Assembly (NCBI RefSeq): GCF_009905605.1
Contig: NZ_JAAAKZ010000005.1
Coordinates: forward strand, 1-64,000
DNA length: 64,000 bases
Source of the DNA: Runella sp. CRIBMP
Lineage (GTDB): Bacteria > Bacteroidota > Bacteroidia > Cytophagales > Spirosomataceae
Reading direction: 5' to 3'
Every line of letters begins with the position of its first letter. Position 1 is the stretch's first letter. Both the position numbers and the translations under genes were made by a program. Positions 24,194-33,311 of the stretch are shown piece after piece. The notes under the pieces were generated by a model, which was not told where the DNA came from, did no database searches, and was given only the letters and a program-made list of their open reading frames with translations.

Positions 24194-24285
24194 GTTTCAT
24201 TATCCAACGATTGATTATAAAGGCTGCGTTGCTCGGAAGAATTAATATCGCTTTAGTCTTCGGAGATTAGGTTTTCGGGGGTCAT
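24194..24285 (-). pseudogene. Decayed duplicate of the aminotransferase 5' end
   Basis: Reading down from ATG 24285, the codons give MTPENLISED-stop-SDINSSEQRSLYNQSLDNET, against MTPENLISEDQGDINSSEQRQ and onward in the intact gene at 22709. The DNA match runs from 24200-24296 against 22624-22720, 80 of 97 bases identical, with a 37 bp identical core covering the start codon and its upstream side. Codon 11 is a stop and coding capacity ends after about 30 codons. It is a relic of a tandem copy or of the insertion of the intervening sigma cassette. Confidence 0.8.
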
Positions 24286-24348
24286 GGAATGGGGTTAATG
24301 CTATTTTCGTTTTTGTTAAGAAATATAGCTTTTTTTCTATTTTTCAGC

Positions 24349-24399
24349 CAAATAAGATCAAAACAAAAACCTTATTTGACTGAATTTTGTCAAATAAAG
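24349..24399. repeat. Three spaced CAAATAAG-type sites
   Basis: CAAATAAG (24349-24356), its inverse CTTATTTG (24371-24378) and CAAATAAAG (24391-24399) lie about 20-22 bp apart upstream of the decayed aminotransferase start. This is the layout of a regulator-binding region. Nothing equivalent is visible before the intact aminotransferase gene. Possibly an orphan operator. Confidence 0.3.
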
Positions 24400-24439
24400 T
24401 TAATAACTCAAAACCATTACCTTATTTTCAGTTAAAGAA

Positions 24440-25534
24440 TCACGATTTTTTGACCCTCGCTTTAATCGTGTCTATAAAGCCGCTTTCTCCCTTTTTCTTT
24501 TCTTCGCCAATCAAAAAACCATAGGGTTGTAAGGGCTCAATATTATCAAAAATAACTTTGGCAATGCCCACCAAAGGAATAGCCATCACCATTCCCGCCA
24601 CACCCCAAACCAGCTCCCCAACCACAATGGCAATAATGGTAAACAATGGATTAATTTTGACTTGGGCTCCTACCACCAACGGTTCCAAAATATAGGTTTG
24701 CAGAAATTGAACCGTTCCGTAGGTAAGTACAATCCCGAGCACCATGCCCGAATCACCTCCCTGTGATAGTGCGCCAATGACGGTCAGCGTGGTGCCCGTA
24801 ATGTTGCCCACAAAGGGCACTATTTCAAACAAACCGCAAATCATGGCAAAAAAGAGTGCATTTTTTACGCCGATTATCGAAAATCCAACGCCGTACATCA
24901 CCCAAAGCATGACAATCATCATGGCCAGCCCCAAGAGATATTGTTGAGCCACGTGCGACGCATCGCTGATGATTTTATTGCCTTTTGCTTTTTGGTCAAC
25001 GGGCACCATTTTTAGCATGAATTGCTTCAAGTGTGTGCGTGAATACATCAACAAAAAAGTATAAACCAGCACCAATACCATATCTACCAACAGACTCGTA
25101 GACGAGCTCATGACCGACAACACCATTTTTCCGGCATTGCCCACCCCCGACGATTGTTGCTGCTTTAGCAATTCTTTTTGTTTTTGGGGAGAGAGCCCAA
25201 ATTGATTACTTAATGTTTCTTGCAATTTCTTTTCTAACTCCCCAACGTACTGTTGCATTTTCGGGAGGTCATCGACAAAACTGGCGATTTGCCATGAAAG
25301 TATCCCAATAATTCCAATCACCACGACAACCGAAAAAAGAATACAGAGAAAGGTTGCCAACCCACGAGCCATCCCTTTCTTTTCCATCCAACGACCCAGC
25401 GGCAACATCAGCATCGCAATAATGCAGGCCAGCGCCAAGGGCACCAAAAAGGGTTTGGCAAAGTACAAGCCAGCGATAACCAGAAAAAAAAGGGCAAGAA
25501 CTTGAAGGGTTTTGGAAAGCGACGAGGTGTGCAT
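24440..25534 (-). CDS. AI-2E family transporter (PerM/YdiK-like permease)
   Basis: 364 aa inner membrane protein with about eight hydrophobic helices in the usual arrangement: paired N-terminal helices ('VLALFFLVIAGLYFAKPF', 'PLALACIIAMLMLPLG'), a long soluble insert ('QMYVGELEKKLQETLSNQFG' region), and the conserved C-terminal half with 'GLFEIVPFVGNITGT' and 'PLVVGAQVKINPLFTIIAI'. Members are linked to autoinducer-2 export or Na+/H+ antiport, but for most the substrate is unknown. A charged tail ends the protein. It stands alone with no quorum-sensing neighbour. Confidence 0.88.
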   Translation of the reverse strand: MHTSSLSKTLQVLALFFLVIAGLYFAKPFLVPLALACIIAMLMLPLGRWMEKKGMARGLATFLCILFSVVVVIGIIGILSWQIASFVDDLPKMQQYVGELEKKLQETLSNQFGLSPQKQKELLKQQQSSGVGNAGKMVLSVMSSSTSLLVDMVLVLVYTFLLMYSRTHLKQFMLKMVPVDQKAKGNKIISDASHVAQQYLLGLAMMIVMLWVMYGVGFSIIGVKNALFFAMICGLFEIVPFVGNITGTTLTVIGALSQGGDSGMVLGIVLTYGTVQFLQTYILEPLVVGAQVKINPLFTIIAIVVGELVWGVAGMVMAIPLVGIAKVIFDNIEPLQPYGFLIGEEKKKGESGFIDTIKARVKKS

Positions 25535-25661
25535 AGCGTTGTGACTGAATATAAATCGGCCGATTTGTTATTGCCGAGAATCTTAGGTCAATGTTACAAA
25601 AAAAATCAGTCTGCAATACACCACTTCAGTTACGAAGTAACGAGTTTGTACCTTCCCACCC

Positions 25662-27122
25662 CTACTTCCTCACAAACCGCATCACGGCAATATCGCCCAT
25701 GATAAATGTCAGCGTATTTTCGTTGATGGAGTACGTATTTATTTTTTTCAATGTTTCCAGAAACCGATTTTCTCCCTCACCAGGGCAAAACATCTTGGTC
25801 AAAGCCATGGGTGAATTGAAATTGAGCTTGTTACCGTCGGTGTTGAGTTTACCCGAAAAACGGTTGCAGCCCGTGTTTCCGCTCACTTGCCCATTGGCTC
25901 CGTCAAATATCATCATTGGTTTTTTGTCGGGATACAGGCTATCAAAAGGCACCGAAACCCCTGCAATATAATTGAGTTCCCAAGTTCCGTCAAGGGGTGA
26001 GGCGGTCGTCATGCTTTCATTATGAGTGGTAAGTTTTTCGGTTAAATACAGGTACGGCGGGTGGAAATGGTGCGCAAAAATTTTCGCTTTGCTTTCGGGA
26101 AAGCGTTGGTAATAGTCCTCGTCGGCCTTCAAAACAATCGTATTTCCCGTGCGTACGTAATGATTGCTATTATAATACGCTGGCGGCGGAGTGAAGCCCG
26201 TCATGTTTTTGCTTACAATCGTCGAAGCCATTTTTCCGAGGTATTTTTGGTAGTTTTTATTGGCTTTATACGTGGGCTTACTGAGCTGATTATACGCATA
26301 TTTGAGAGCGAGGTTTTTGGGGAATTTTTGCTTTTTGATCATGTCCTTGGCCCCCACAAACGGATTCGTCACGTTAAAATCGTCGATGGTCTGAATAGAA
26401 ATGGGCACTTCTGGCACCCAGTCCGCAGAATTGACGACGTTGTACGCCCAGCCGTTTTGGGTCAATGACTCATACTCGTACGCAAAATACAGATTTCCAG
26501 GCTTGGGGGCAGCGCTACAATAGGTTTTGAAGCGAATGTCGGCAGGAATTGCCTTTTGCTTTTGCAAGCTGTAAACGTAAGCCGTCAATAAATACGCAAT
26601 GGCTCCCCCTTGACTGTGCCCCATGATGATGACATCCTTGATACCCTTTTTGTAACAAGAATCTATTTTTGACAAAATATCCTTCGACATCGTGGCCGTA
26701 CCAAGCAGCCAACCCACATGTACGGCGGCTTTGGGGTCGGCCGAAAGTTCGTATGTAAAAGTCTCACTTTGGTTCAATTGCAACTCACCCTTGGCGGGCA
26801 CCATCGCAGCGTAGAAATTCGCCAACCAACTTACTTCCTTCTCGGTCGTCCCCCGGATACTGATTACAGCAATGGTATTGTCGTTGTGCGTCCATAAATC
26901 CCACATATTATCTAGCCCAACAATCGGCGAACGGTACACCGATTGGTAATTTGTAGGCGCAGGGAAAGCCGCAACGTAGTTAGGAGCGCCAAATCGGGCC
27001 GATATTTTCAGCATTTCGATGTATTCTGCTTTGTCAAAACCAGCTCGAAGGCGCTGCGCTTGAAGGCCATTACCCAATAAAAACAAACATCCAACAAGTA
27101 GAATGGAATAAAAGGTTTTCAT
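25662..27122 (-). CDS. Secreted class-3 lipase fused to a META domain
   Basis: 486 aa. A signal peptide (ends 'GNGLQAQ') is followed by a Lipase_3 alpha/beta-hydrolase domain: nucleophile elbow GHSQG with Ser170, probable Asp in 'VNSADWVPEVP' and probable His in 'FAHHFHPPYLYL'. From about residue 376 a META/HslJ domain begins ('LDGTWELNYIAGV', 'GANGQVSGNTGCNRFSGKL', 'ALTKMFCPGEGENRFLETL', ending 'VMRFVRK'). META domains are usually separate envelope stress proteins, so the fusion is unusual. The enzyme probably hydrolyses acylglycerols outside the cytoplasm; an acyl-CoA synthetase gene lies divergently next to it, fitting fatty acid scavenging. Confidence 0.85.
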   Translation of the reverse strand: MKTFYSILLVGCLFLLGNGLQAQRLRAGFDKAEYIEMLKISARFGAPNYVAAFPAPTNYQSVYRSPIVGLDNMWDLWTHNDNTIAVISIRGTTEKEVSWLANFYAAMVPAKGELQLNQSETFTYELSADPKAAVHVGWLLGTATMSKDILSKIDSCYKKGIKDVIIMGHSQGGAIAYLLTAYVYSLQKQKAIPADIRFKTYCSAAPKPGNLYFAYEYESLTQNGWAYNVVNSADWVPEVPISIQTIDDFNVTNPFVGAKDMIKKQKFPKNLALKYAYNQLSKPTYKANKNYQKYLGKMASTIVSKNMTGFTPPPAYYNSNHYVRTGNTIVLKADEDYYQRFPESKAKIFAHHFHPPYLYLTEKLTTHNESMTTASPLDGTWELNYIAGVSVPFDSLYPDKKPMMIFDGANGQVSGNTGCNRFSGKLNTDGNKLNFNSPMALTKMFCPGEGENRFLETLKKINTYSINENTLTFIMGDIAVMRFVRK

Positions 27123-27238
27123 GCGAGAGGGGCGTTTAATAGTTAACGATACATAACGGAGAATGACTCATCAAAAGCTAAAACTAAATTACGCTCAAAA
27201 AGTTGAAGGAATCAACTTTCCACAATTTTTCAGGGTTA

Positions 27239-27269
27239 TTGTTTCATTTATTGCCGTCTAATAACTTTG
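27239..27269 (+). promoter_or_regulatory. Predicted promoter of the acyl-CoA synthetase gene
   Basis: TTG at 27239-27241, a 20 bp spacer and TAACTTTG at 27262-27269 fit the Bacteroidota consensus, about 60 nt before the chosen start codon. Confidence 0.55.
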
Positions 27270-27328
27270 TCCTTCGTGCGTCTATGTTTTTTACTTTACT
27301 TTACGCCCAATCAATCTCTTCCAACAAC

Positions 27329-29098
27329 ATGCAAACCGTTGCTACCCGTATATTTGATTTCTTAGACCTCTACATAAAACCCCTAAATAAACCCGATACG
27401 CTGGCTTGTAAACGCCACGGCGAATGGATTACGTTTTCGTCACAGCAGTTTTGCGAAGAGGTCGACAAAGTCAGTTTGGGCCTCATCCAATTAGGTGTAC
27501 AAGCAGGAGACCGCATCGCAATCGTGTCGGAAGGCCGCCCCGAATGGAACATTGTAGACTTTGGTATTCAGCAAGTTGGCGCCGTTTCGGTGCCGATTTA
27601 TCCTACCCTGACGCTCGACGATTTTCAATATATTTTTCACGAAGCCGAAGTCCGGTTTGTGTTTGTGGGCGACGCGGGCCTGTTTAGAAAACTGATTGAC
27701 GTGGTAGCTACGGCCCCTTCTGTGGAAGAAATGTACACATTTGATGCCGTCAAAAGTGCAAAAAACCTCACGGATGTTACGCACAAAGCCGACGAAGCCA
27801 ATCGACCCAAGCTCGAAGCCATGAAGGCCGCAGTTCAACCCGACGATTTATTGAGCATAATTTATACTTCAGGTACCACCGGCGACCCCAAAGGAGTGAT
27901 GATTTCGCACCGCAATATTTTGAGCAATGCCGAAGAAGGCAGAAAACTGATTGCCTTTGGCTCAGAAGCGCGGGCGTTGAGTTTTTTGCCGCTCAATCAC
28001 GTATTTGAGCGCATGGTTCAGTATGTATATTTGCGCTCGGGCATCTCAATTTATTACGCTGAAAGCGTGGCAACCATTGCCGAAAACCTGCGTGAAGTGC
28101 GTCCTACGGTACTATCGACGGTGCCGCGTCTACTCGAAAAAGTGTATGACAAAATCGTGGCAAAAGGCTATGAATTGTCGCGAGTTTCGCGCAATATCTT
28201 CCTTTGGGCATTGGATTTAGGATTAAAATACGACCCTAATAAAGACATGGGCTGGTGGTACAACACCCAACTTTCGTTGGCCAAAAAACTGGTTTTCAGC
28301 AAATGGCAAGAAGCCCTCGGCGGCAAACTCCAGATGATTGTGGTCGGTGCGGCGGCCACCCCACCGCGCATTGCCCGCGTGTTTTGGGCGGCAGGGATTC
28401 CCGTGTGTGAAGGCTACGGTCTGACCGAAACCTCGCCCGTTATTTCCTTTAACCGTTTATATCCCAAACAGGAAATTCGCATCGGCACGGTTGGTATGGT
28501 GATTGATGGCGTGGAAGTAAAACTCGCCGACGATGGCGAAATTTTGGTCAAAGGTCCCAATGTCATGAAGGGATATTACCGAAAACCCCACCTGACTGCC
28601 GAAGTGATTTCGAGCGATGGCTGGTTTCATACGGGCGACATTGGCCAGTGGGTCGATGATAAGTTTTTAAAATTGACCGACCGAAAAAAGGAAATCTTCA
28701 AAATATCGGCTGGAAAATACGTAGCCCCGCAGGCCGTGGAAGCAAAATTGAAGGAGTCATTTTTTATCGAACAGGCGGTAGTTCTCGGCGACGGGCAAAA
28801 ATACGCCGCCGCCTTGATTGTTCCCTCTTTTGACGCCATCAAAGAGTTTTGCCGAATCGAAAATATCACCTATACCTCTGACGATGAGATTATTAAAAAC
28901 GAAAAGGTAAGTGCTAAAATTAGGAGTGAAATAGAAAATGAGAACAAAGAATTAGCCCCCTACGAGCGCGTAAAAAAATACCATTTATTGTCCCGTGAGT
29001 TGTCGGCCGCCAATGGCGAACTAACCCCTACCCTTAAACCCAAGCGGAGAATCATCCAAGAAAAATACAAAGCGGAGATTGAAGAAATGTTTGCGTAA
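27329..29098 (+). CDS. fadD: Long-chain fatty acid-CoA ligase (AMP-forming)
   Basis: 589 aa member of the ANL adenylating family, converting fatty acid, ATP and CoA to acyl-CoA for beta-oxidation or lipid synthesis. Motifs seen in order: P-loop 'YTSGTTGDPKGVMISHRN', 'GYGLTETSPVISFN', 'DGWFHTGDIGQW' and the hinge/C-domain 'LTDRKKEIFKISAGKYVAP' with its Lys. It resembles the Bacteroidota/eukaryote-type long-chain synthetases with the 'GEILVKGPNVMKGYY' strand. ATG 27329 (MQTVATRIFDFL) is used; an in-frame start at 27203 lies upstream of the predicted promoter. It is convergent with the sensor kinase and divergent from the lipase gene. Confidence 0.93.
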   Translation: MQTVATRIFDFLDLYIKPLNKPDTLACKRHGEWITFSSQQFCEEVDKVSLGLIQLGVQAGDRIAIVSEGRPEWNIVDFGIQQVGAVSVPIYPTLTLDDFQYIFHEAEVRFVFVGDAGLFRKLIDVVATAPSVEEMYTFDAVKSAKNLTDVTHKADEANRPKLEAMKAAVQPDDLLSIIYTSGTTGDPKGVMISHRNILSNAEEGRKLIAFGSEARALSFLPLNHVFERMVQYVYLRSGISIYYAESVATIAENLREVRPTVLSTVPRLLEKVYDKIVAKGYELSRVSRNIFLWALDLGLKYDPNKDMGWWYNTQLSLAKKLVFSKWQEALGGKLQMIVVGAAATPPRIARVFWAAGIPVCEGYGLTETSPVISFNRLYPKQEIRIGTVGMVIDGVEVKLADDGEILVKGPNVMKGYYRKPHLTAEVISSDGWFHTGDIGQWVDDKFLKLTDRKKEIFKISAGKYVAPQAVEAKLKESFFIEQAVVLGDGQKYAAALIVPSFDAIKEFCRIENITYTSDDEIIKNEKVSAKIRSEIENENKELAPYERVKKYHLLSRELSAANGELTPTLKPKRRIIQEKYKAEIEEMFA

Positions 29099-29114
29099 GA
29101 AGCAGTGAATCTGA

Positions 29115-32100
29115 CTATTTCTGAAAAAACTTCTGAATAGCATCTAAAATATCCTGCGGATTGGGGAGGGAAAAAGCGGGAAATCTGGGATACAACGGAA
29201 TTTGAATAAAGACAGCATTTCCTTCCCCAACGATGGGCGTCCACACAATCTGGCCTCGCAAAACCGCCACCCTCGATTCGATATTGCCAATGCCAAGGCC
29301 TTGTTTTGCTTGGCTGTACGTAAATCCTTTGCCGTCGTCGAAGTAGTCAAAATGGATGATATCATCGTCGAGATGGACCCGAATAGTGATTTTTTTGGCT
29401 TCGGCATGTTTAAGCGTATTATTCATCAGCTCCTGCGTAACTCGATACAGGCCCGTTTCAATTTCGGCGGGAAAACGTTCGGGCAAACGCGATGCATCCA
29501 CTTCTACACTGACCTCCCCCGATTGCCTAATTTTTTCGGCCAAAGCCTCTACGGCGGCGGCATAGCCGTATTGTTCGAGCATTCGGGGGCTGAGTTCCCG
29601 CAGCATTCGCCGAATATCTACGATAGAATCATTGATAATTTCGAGGGTCTTTTTCTTGATTTCCTGGCTTTCGGGATGGTCAGAAAGGTATTTTGTCAGC
29701 GACGACGCGTATAGTTTCAAAGTTGCCAAGCGTGCTCCCACTTCATCGTGCAGGTCTTGTGCAATCTGCTTCCGCTCTTGTTCCTGCGCCTCAAGGGCAA
29801 TTTTTAGGCGTTCTTGCTCCTTCTGTTTCAAGCTTACGAGGCGATTTCTGCCCGCCATAAACGCCACATAACCCACCAGCCCCGTGCAAAAAATGTAGAA
29901 CCACCACGTTTGCCAAAAAGGAGGATTGATTCGGATGTACAGTATCTTTTCACTATCGCTCCATACCCCGTCCCGGTTGGCGGCCAATACCCTGAATATG
30001 TATTTACCGGGGGCAAGATTGGCATAACGAACGTAATTTCGATCATTGCTAATGATCCACTTTTTATCCAATCCCTCCAATTTATAACGATAGGTATTTT
30101 GCCCATTGCTGTAATAATCAATGGCCGCAAACTCCATCGAAAGGGTATTTTGATCGTAAGACAGCGAAATCACATCAGTTTCGTTGATTTGTTTGGCTAG
30201 AGGATAGACGCCTTCATTAACTTTAAAATTATATAAATGAACGCTTGGTTTAAAAGAAAGTTTTCGAATTCGTTCGGGAAAAAAACTGTTAAATCCTTTG
30301 ACCCCACCAAAAAAAATCTCCCCTTCTTTGCTCATTGCAAAGGCGTTTCCGTTGTATTCATAGCCCTGAATACCGTCTGTTAGGTCAAAATTGCGAAATT
30401 GACGCGTTTGAATATCCAACTGCGAAATCCCGTGGTTGGTACTGAGCCACAAATTGCGTTGTTTATCAGGCACAACGCCATAAATGTACGAATTGGCAAT
30501 ACCATGACGCTCATCGTAAAATGCATACCGGCGGTCGACGGGATTCAGTTCAATCAATCCTTTTTCAGTACCAATCCAAAGTTTTTGGCTCACCGTATCC
30601 TCTCGTATTACGTTGATATTGAATTGTTTCATTCCTGAATACACCTGTTTCCACTGTCGGTTCTGGTATTTAAAACCATACAGTCCCTCAAAATAAGCCG
30701 CGAGCCAAATGGTAGAATCTTTGGCCTGATAAACCGAAAACACATTCCTATTTTTCAAAATCGGCGATTCCGAAAAAGTTTTGGTCTTGGGGTCAAAAAT
30801 CCACGGTCCAAGCGGAGTCCCTAAAAACAAACGCCCATCCGACAACTCAATTATATTGCGGGTATAGTTATTTCGGGATGGGTTTTGGTCAAACTGGTAT
30901 AATTGAAATTTTTCGGTTTTAGCGTCAAATTCCATCAGTCCGCCATAAGTCCCCAGCCACATTTGATTGTGGCTGTCGCGGAGAAACGATTTAATAAAAT
31001 TGACAGAAGGCAGCGAGGGCGAATTCGATTGGGTCAGATAACGTTTAAGAATGGTTCGGCTTTTGGGATTAAGTACCGCGATACTCCCCTCGGTTCCAAT
31101 CCACATATTTCCATCGGGAGCTTGGATTATGCATCGCACCGAAAAATTGTCTAACCTCCTCGCGGGTGGCAAGTTGGGGCTGTCCGTAATCTTATAAAAA
31201 ATTGAAGCGTTAGGGATAATTTTAAGCAGTCCGTCGGGGTCAACATTGGCCCAAATGATGCCCCGGTTATCAACATATATTCTGGTAATTTCATAATTAT
31301 CCAAATTTCTCGGCGTCACATGAGGTAAATAAACTACTTGTAGCTCTCGCTTTTTGGTGTCAAAATTCCAAAATCCGTTGCGTTGCGTACCGATCCAGAG
31401 TTTATGATTGATTCCTTCGGCAATGCTGTACACCGCACCCAAGTTTCGGTTATCGGGCGTTTTATCAAACAACTGAAACTCTCCACAGGCAGGGTCGAGT
31501 CTAATCATCCCCTGCAATGACCCGAGCCAGACGATATTTTTAGAATCAACGTATAAACAAATGATATTCAGTGGATAACCTAGTTTATTCTCTGCATGGT
31601 CACTGAAATAATAATGGTATTTTTTTTCTTTTATGTTATATTTTACCACCCCCTTTGTACCCACCATCCACACGTCCCCCGCGGGGGTGCGGGTAGTCCA
31701 GTCGATGTAGTCAAAATCCTGGGTAATAAAAACTTTAGGGGCTACCAACCGGTGCTTACCTGTTTTAAATTCATACGCCAAGATACCGTCGCCTTCGCGT
31801 ATGTACCAAAGCTCATCCGCATTAACATAAAAAGGAGACGTACGGCGTTTTATGCCTTTTTGGGATTTATCTATCACCAAGCGAAAGCGGTCAGTGGCTC
31901 GTTCGTAACAGTTGAGTCCTTCTTCCGTACCTAACCATACGTTTCCCTGCTTATCTTCCACCAGCCCCGCAATGTTGACTCCATGCAGCGAATACGGGTC
32001 TTTCACGTCGGGTTTATAGACCCTAAACGTGTGTCCATCGTAGCGATTGACCCCATCTTGAGTACCAAACCACATAAACCCACGCGAATCTTTGAGCATG

Positions 32101-32219
32101 TGGTAGGGAGACCCTTGCGATAGTCCCTGATTCACCCCAATATGCTCCAAACGGTAGTCTTGCGCCCACCCTTTCAGACCCACACCGATAGCTACTATGA
32201 GGACGATGAATTTGTACAA
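29115..32219 (-). CDS. Two-component regulator propeller sensor histidine kinase
   Basis: 1034 aa. An N-terminal signal peptide (MYKFIVLIVAIGVGLKGWAQ) leads to about a dozen Reg_prop repeats forming a periplasmic two-propeller sensor ('GFMWFGTQDGVNRYDG', 'GNVWLGTEEGLNCYE', 'GIIWANVDPDGLLK' and so on). A Y_Y_Y beta-sandwich ('YRYKLEGLDKKWI ... ANRDGVWSDS') and one transmembrane helix ('WWFYIFCTGLVGYVAFMAG') follow. The cytoplasmic part has a HisKA_3 box with the phospho-His in 'QIAQDLHDEVGARLATLK' and an HATPase_c domain with N-box 'RVTQELMNNTLKHAEA'. There is no receiver or DNA-binding domain, so this is not the hybrid form, and no response regulator gene is adjacent. A GH43 gene upstream on the same strand suggests sensing of a plant glycan. 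Confidence 0.92.
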   Translation of the reverse strand: MYKFIVLIVAIGVGLKGWAQDYRLEHIGVNQGLSQGSPYHMLKDSRGFMWFGTQDGVNRYDGHTFRVYKPDVKDPYSLHGVNIAGLVEDKQGNVWLGTEEGLNCYERATDRFRLVIDKSQKGIKRRTSPFYVNADELWYIREGDGILAYEFKTGKHRLVAPKVFITQDFDYIDWTTRTPAGDVWMVGTKGVVKYNIKEKKYHYYFSDHAENKLGYPLNIICLYVDSKNIVWLGSLQGMIRLDPACGEFQLFDKTPDNRNLGAVYSIAEGINHKLWIGTQRNGFWNFDTKKRELQVVYLPHVTPRNLDNYEITRIYVDNRGIIWANVDPDGLLKIIPNASIFYKITDSPNLPPARRLDNFSVRCIIQAPDGNMWIGTEGSIAVLNPKSRTILKRYLTQSNSPSLPSVNFIKSFLRDSHNQMWLGTYGGLMEFDAKTEKFQLYQFDQNPSRNNYTRNIIELSDGRLFLGTPLGPWIFDPKTKTFSESPILKNRNVFSVYQAKDSTIWLAAYFEGLYGFKYQNRQWKQVYSGMKQFNINVIREDTVSQKLWIGTEKGLIELNPVDRRYAFYDERHGIANSYIYGVVPDKQRNLWLSTNHGISQLDIQTRQFRNFDLTDGIQGYEYNGNAFAMSKEGEIFFGGVKGFNSFFPERIRKLSFKPSVHLYNFKVNEGVYPLAKQINETDVISLSYDQNTLSMEFAAIDYYSNGQNTYRYKLEGLDKKWIISNDRNYVRYANLAPGKYIFRVLAANRDGVWSDSEKILYIRINPPFWQTWWFYIFCTGLVGYVAFMAGRNRLVSLKQKEQERLKIALEAQEQERKQIAQDLHDEVGARLATLKLYASSLTKYLSDHPESQEIKKKTLEIINDSIVDIRRMLRELSPRMLEQYGYAAAVEALAEKIRQSGEVSVEVDASRLPERFPAEIETGLYRVTQELMNNTLKHAEAKKITIRVHLDDDIIHFDYFDDGKGFTYSQAKQGLGIGNIESRVAVLRGQIVWTPIVGEGNAVFIQIPLYPRFPAFSLPNPQDILDAIQKFFQK

Positions 32220-32287
32220 GGCCGTAGAAAAGTTTAAATCAACTTCTTCTAATTGAAAGCGTTAGGCAGCAAGTTACAAAAAATATA

Positions 32288-33265
32288 CTATTTACCGAGA
32301 AGGCGTTTTCCTACTCCTTCGTTGGTAATCACTACAGGTTTTATCAAACCGTTCTCATCAAAAAACAGCTGGTCCATACAAGTAACGCGGGCATTTCCGT
32401 CGGTTTCACCCAACGGACGGCGGTGGTAAACAATGTACCATGCATCGTCTTTTTGGTGGTGAATCACCGAATGATGCCCCGCACCCGTGGCTACTTTTGG
32501 GTCTTGCTGCAATATTTTTCCAACACGCTTGAAAGGACCAAAAGGCGAATCAGCAATGGCATACGCCACGCTGTAATTGGGGCCTGTCCAACCGCCTTCC
32601 GACCACATAAAGTAGTATTTTCCGTTCTTTTTAAACATAAACGGGCCTTCTACGTAGTTTTCGGGCGTAATTTCTTTAAACGTACTTCCGTCTTCAAAAG
32701 GGACAAAGCCCGTAAAATCGTCTTTCAATTTAGCAATATTACAGTGCCTCCATCCGCCGTAGATGAGGTAATAATTGTTGCCATCTTTGTACACAAACTG
32801 GTCGATAGGTTGCGCTCCGTTGTGAAATTTATCAACCAGCGGTTTGCCAAGATAATCCGTAAAAGGCCCCGCTGGATGGTTGGCCACCGCTACCCCGATA
32901 CCGCCTTTTTCTTTATCACTCTGAATGTCGTTAGCCCCAAAAAACAGGTAATATTTCCCCCCTTTTTCAATAATGGAAGGAGCCCACATGGCGCGATTTG
33001 CCCATTTGACCCGGGCCGTGTCGAGGATTGTTGAATGCTTAGTCCAGTGAATCAAATCAGGGGAAGAGAAGGCGTCAAAAAACACTTGCTTGTTATATGG
33101 GGCAGAAAACGTTGGATAAATCCAGTATTCTTTGCCAAAAATAATCCCTTCGGGGTCGGCATACCAACCCTTAAAAAGAGGGTTTCCAGAGGTTTCTGCG
33201 GTATTTTTTTGGGCATAGAGTTGAGCGGTGAGCAACAGAAGGGATAGAAATAGTATTTTTTTCAT
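32288..33265 (-). CDS. Secreted glycoside hydrolase family 43 protein
   Basis: 325 aa. The signal peptide ends at 'AQLYAQ'. The five-bladed beta-propeller of GH43 is indicated by the catalytic-base segment 'GWYADPEGI' (Asp37), the 'DLIHWTKHSTIL' blade motif, the pKa-modulating Asp region 'AQPIDQFVYKDG', and the general-acid Glu in 'ENYVEGPFMFKKNGKYYFMW'. GH43 enzymes are mostly alpha-L-arabinofuranosidases or beta-xylosidases, so hemicellulose or pectin side chains are the likely substrate. It precedes the sensor kinase gene by 68 bp in the same direction. Confidence 0.92.
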   Translation of the reverse strand: MKKILFLSLLLLTAQLYAQKNTAETSGNPLFKGWYADPEGIIFGKEYWIYPTFSAPYNKQVFFDAFSSPDLIHWTKHSTILDTARVKWANRAMWAPSIIEKGGKYYLFFGANDIQSDKEKGGIGVAVANHPAGPFTDYLGKPLVDKFHNGAQPIDQFVYKDGNNYYLIYGGWRHCNIAKLKDDFTGFVPFEDGSTFKEITPENYVEGPFMFKKNGKYYFMWSEGGWTGPNYSVAYAIADSPFGPFKRVGKILQQDPKVATGAGHHSVIHHQKDDAWYIVYHRRPLGETDGNARVTCMDQLFFDENGLIKPVVITNEGVGKRLLGK

Positions 33266-33311
33266 AGAATGGTTGGGGTTTTAAAAAAGGAAAACAGGGT
33301 TAAGGGAAGAA

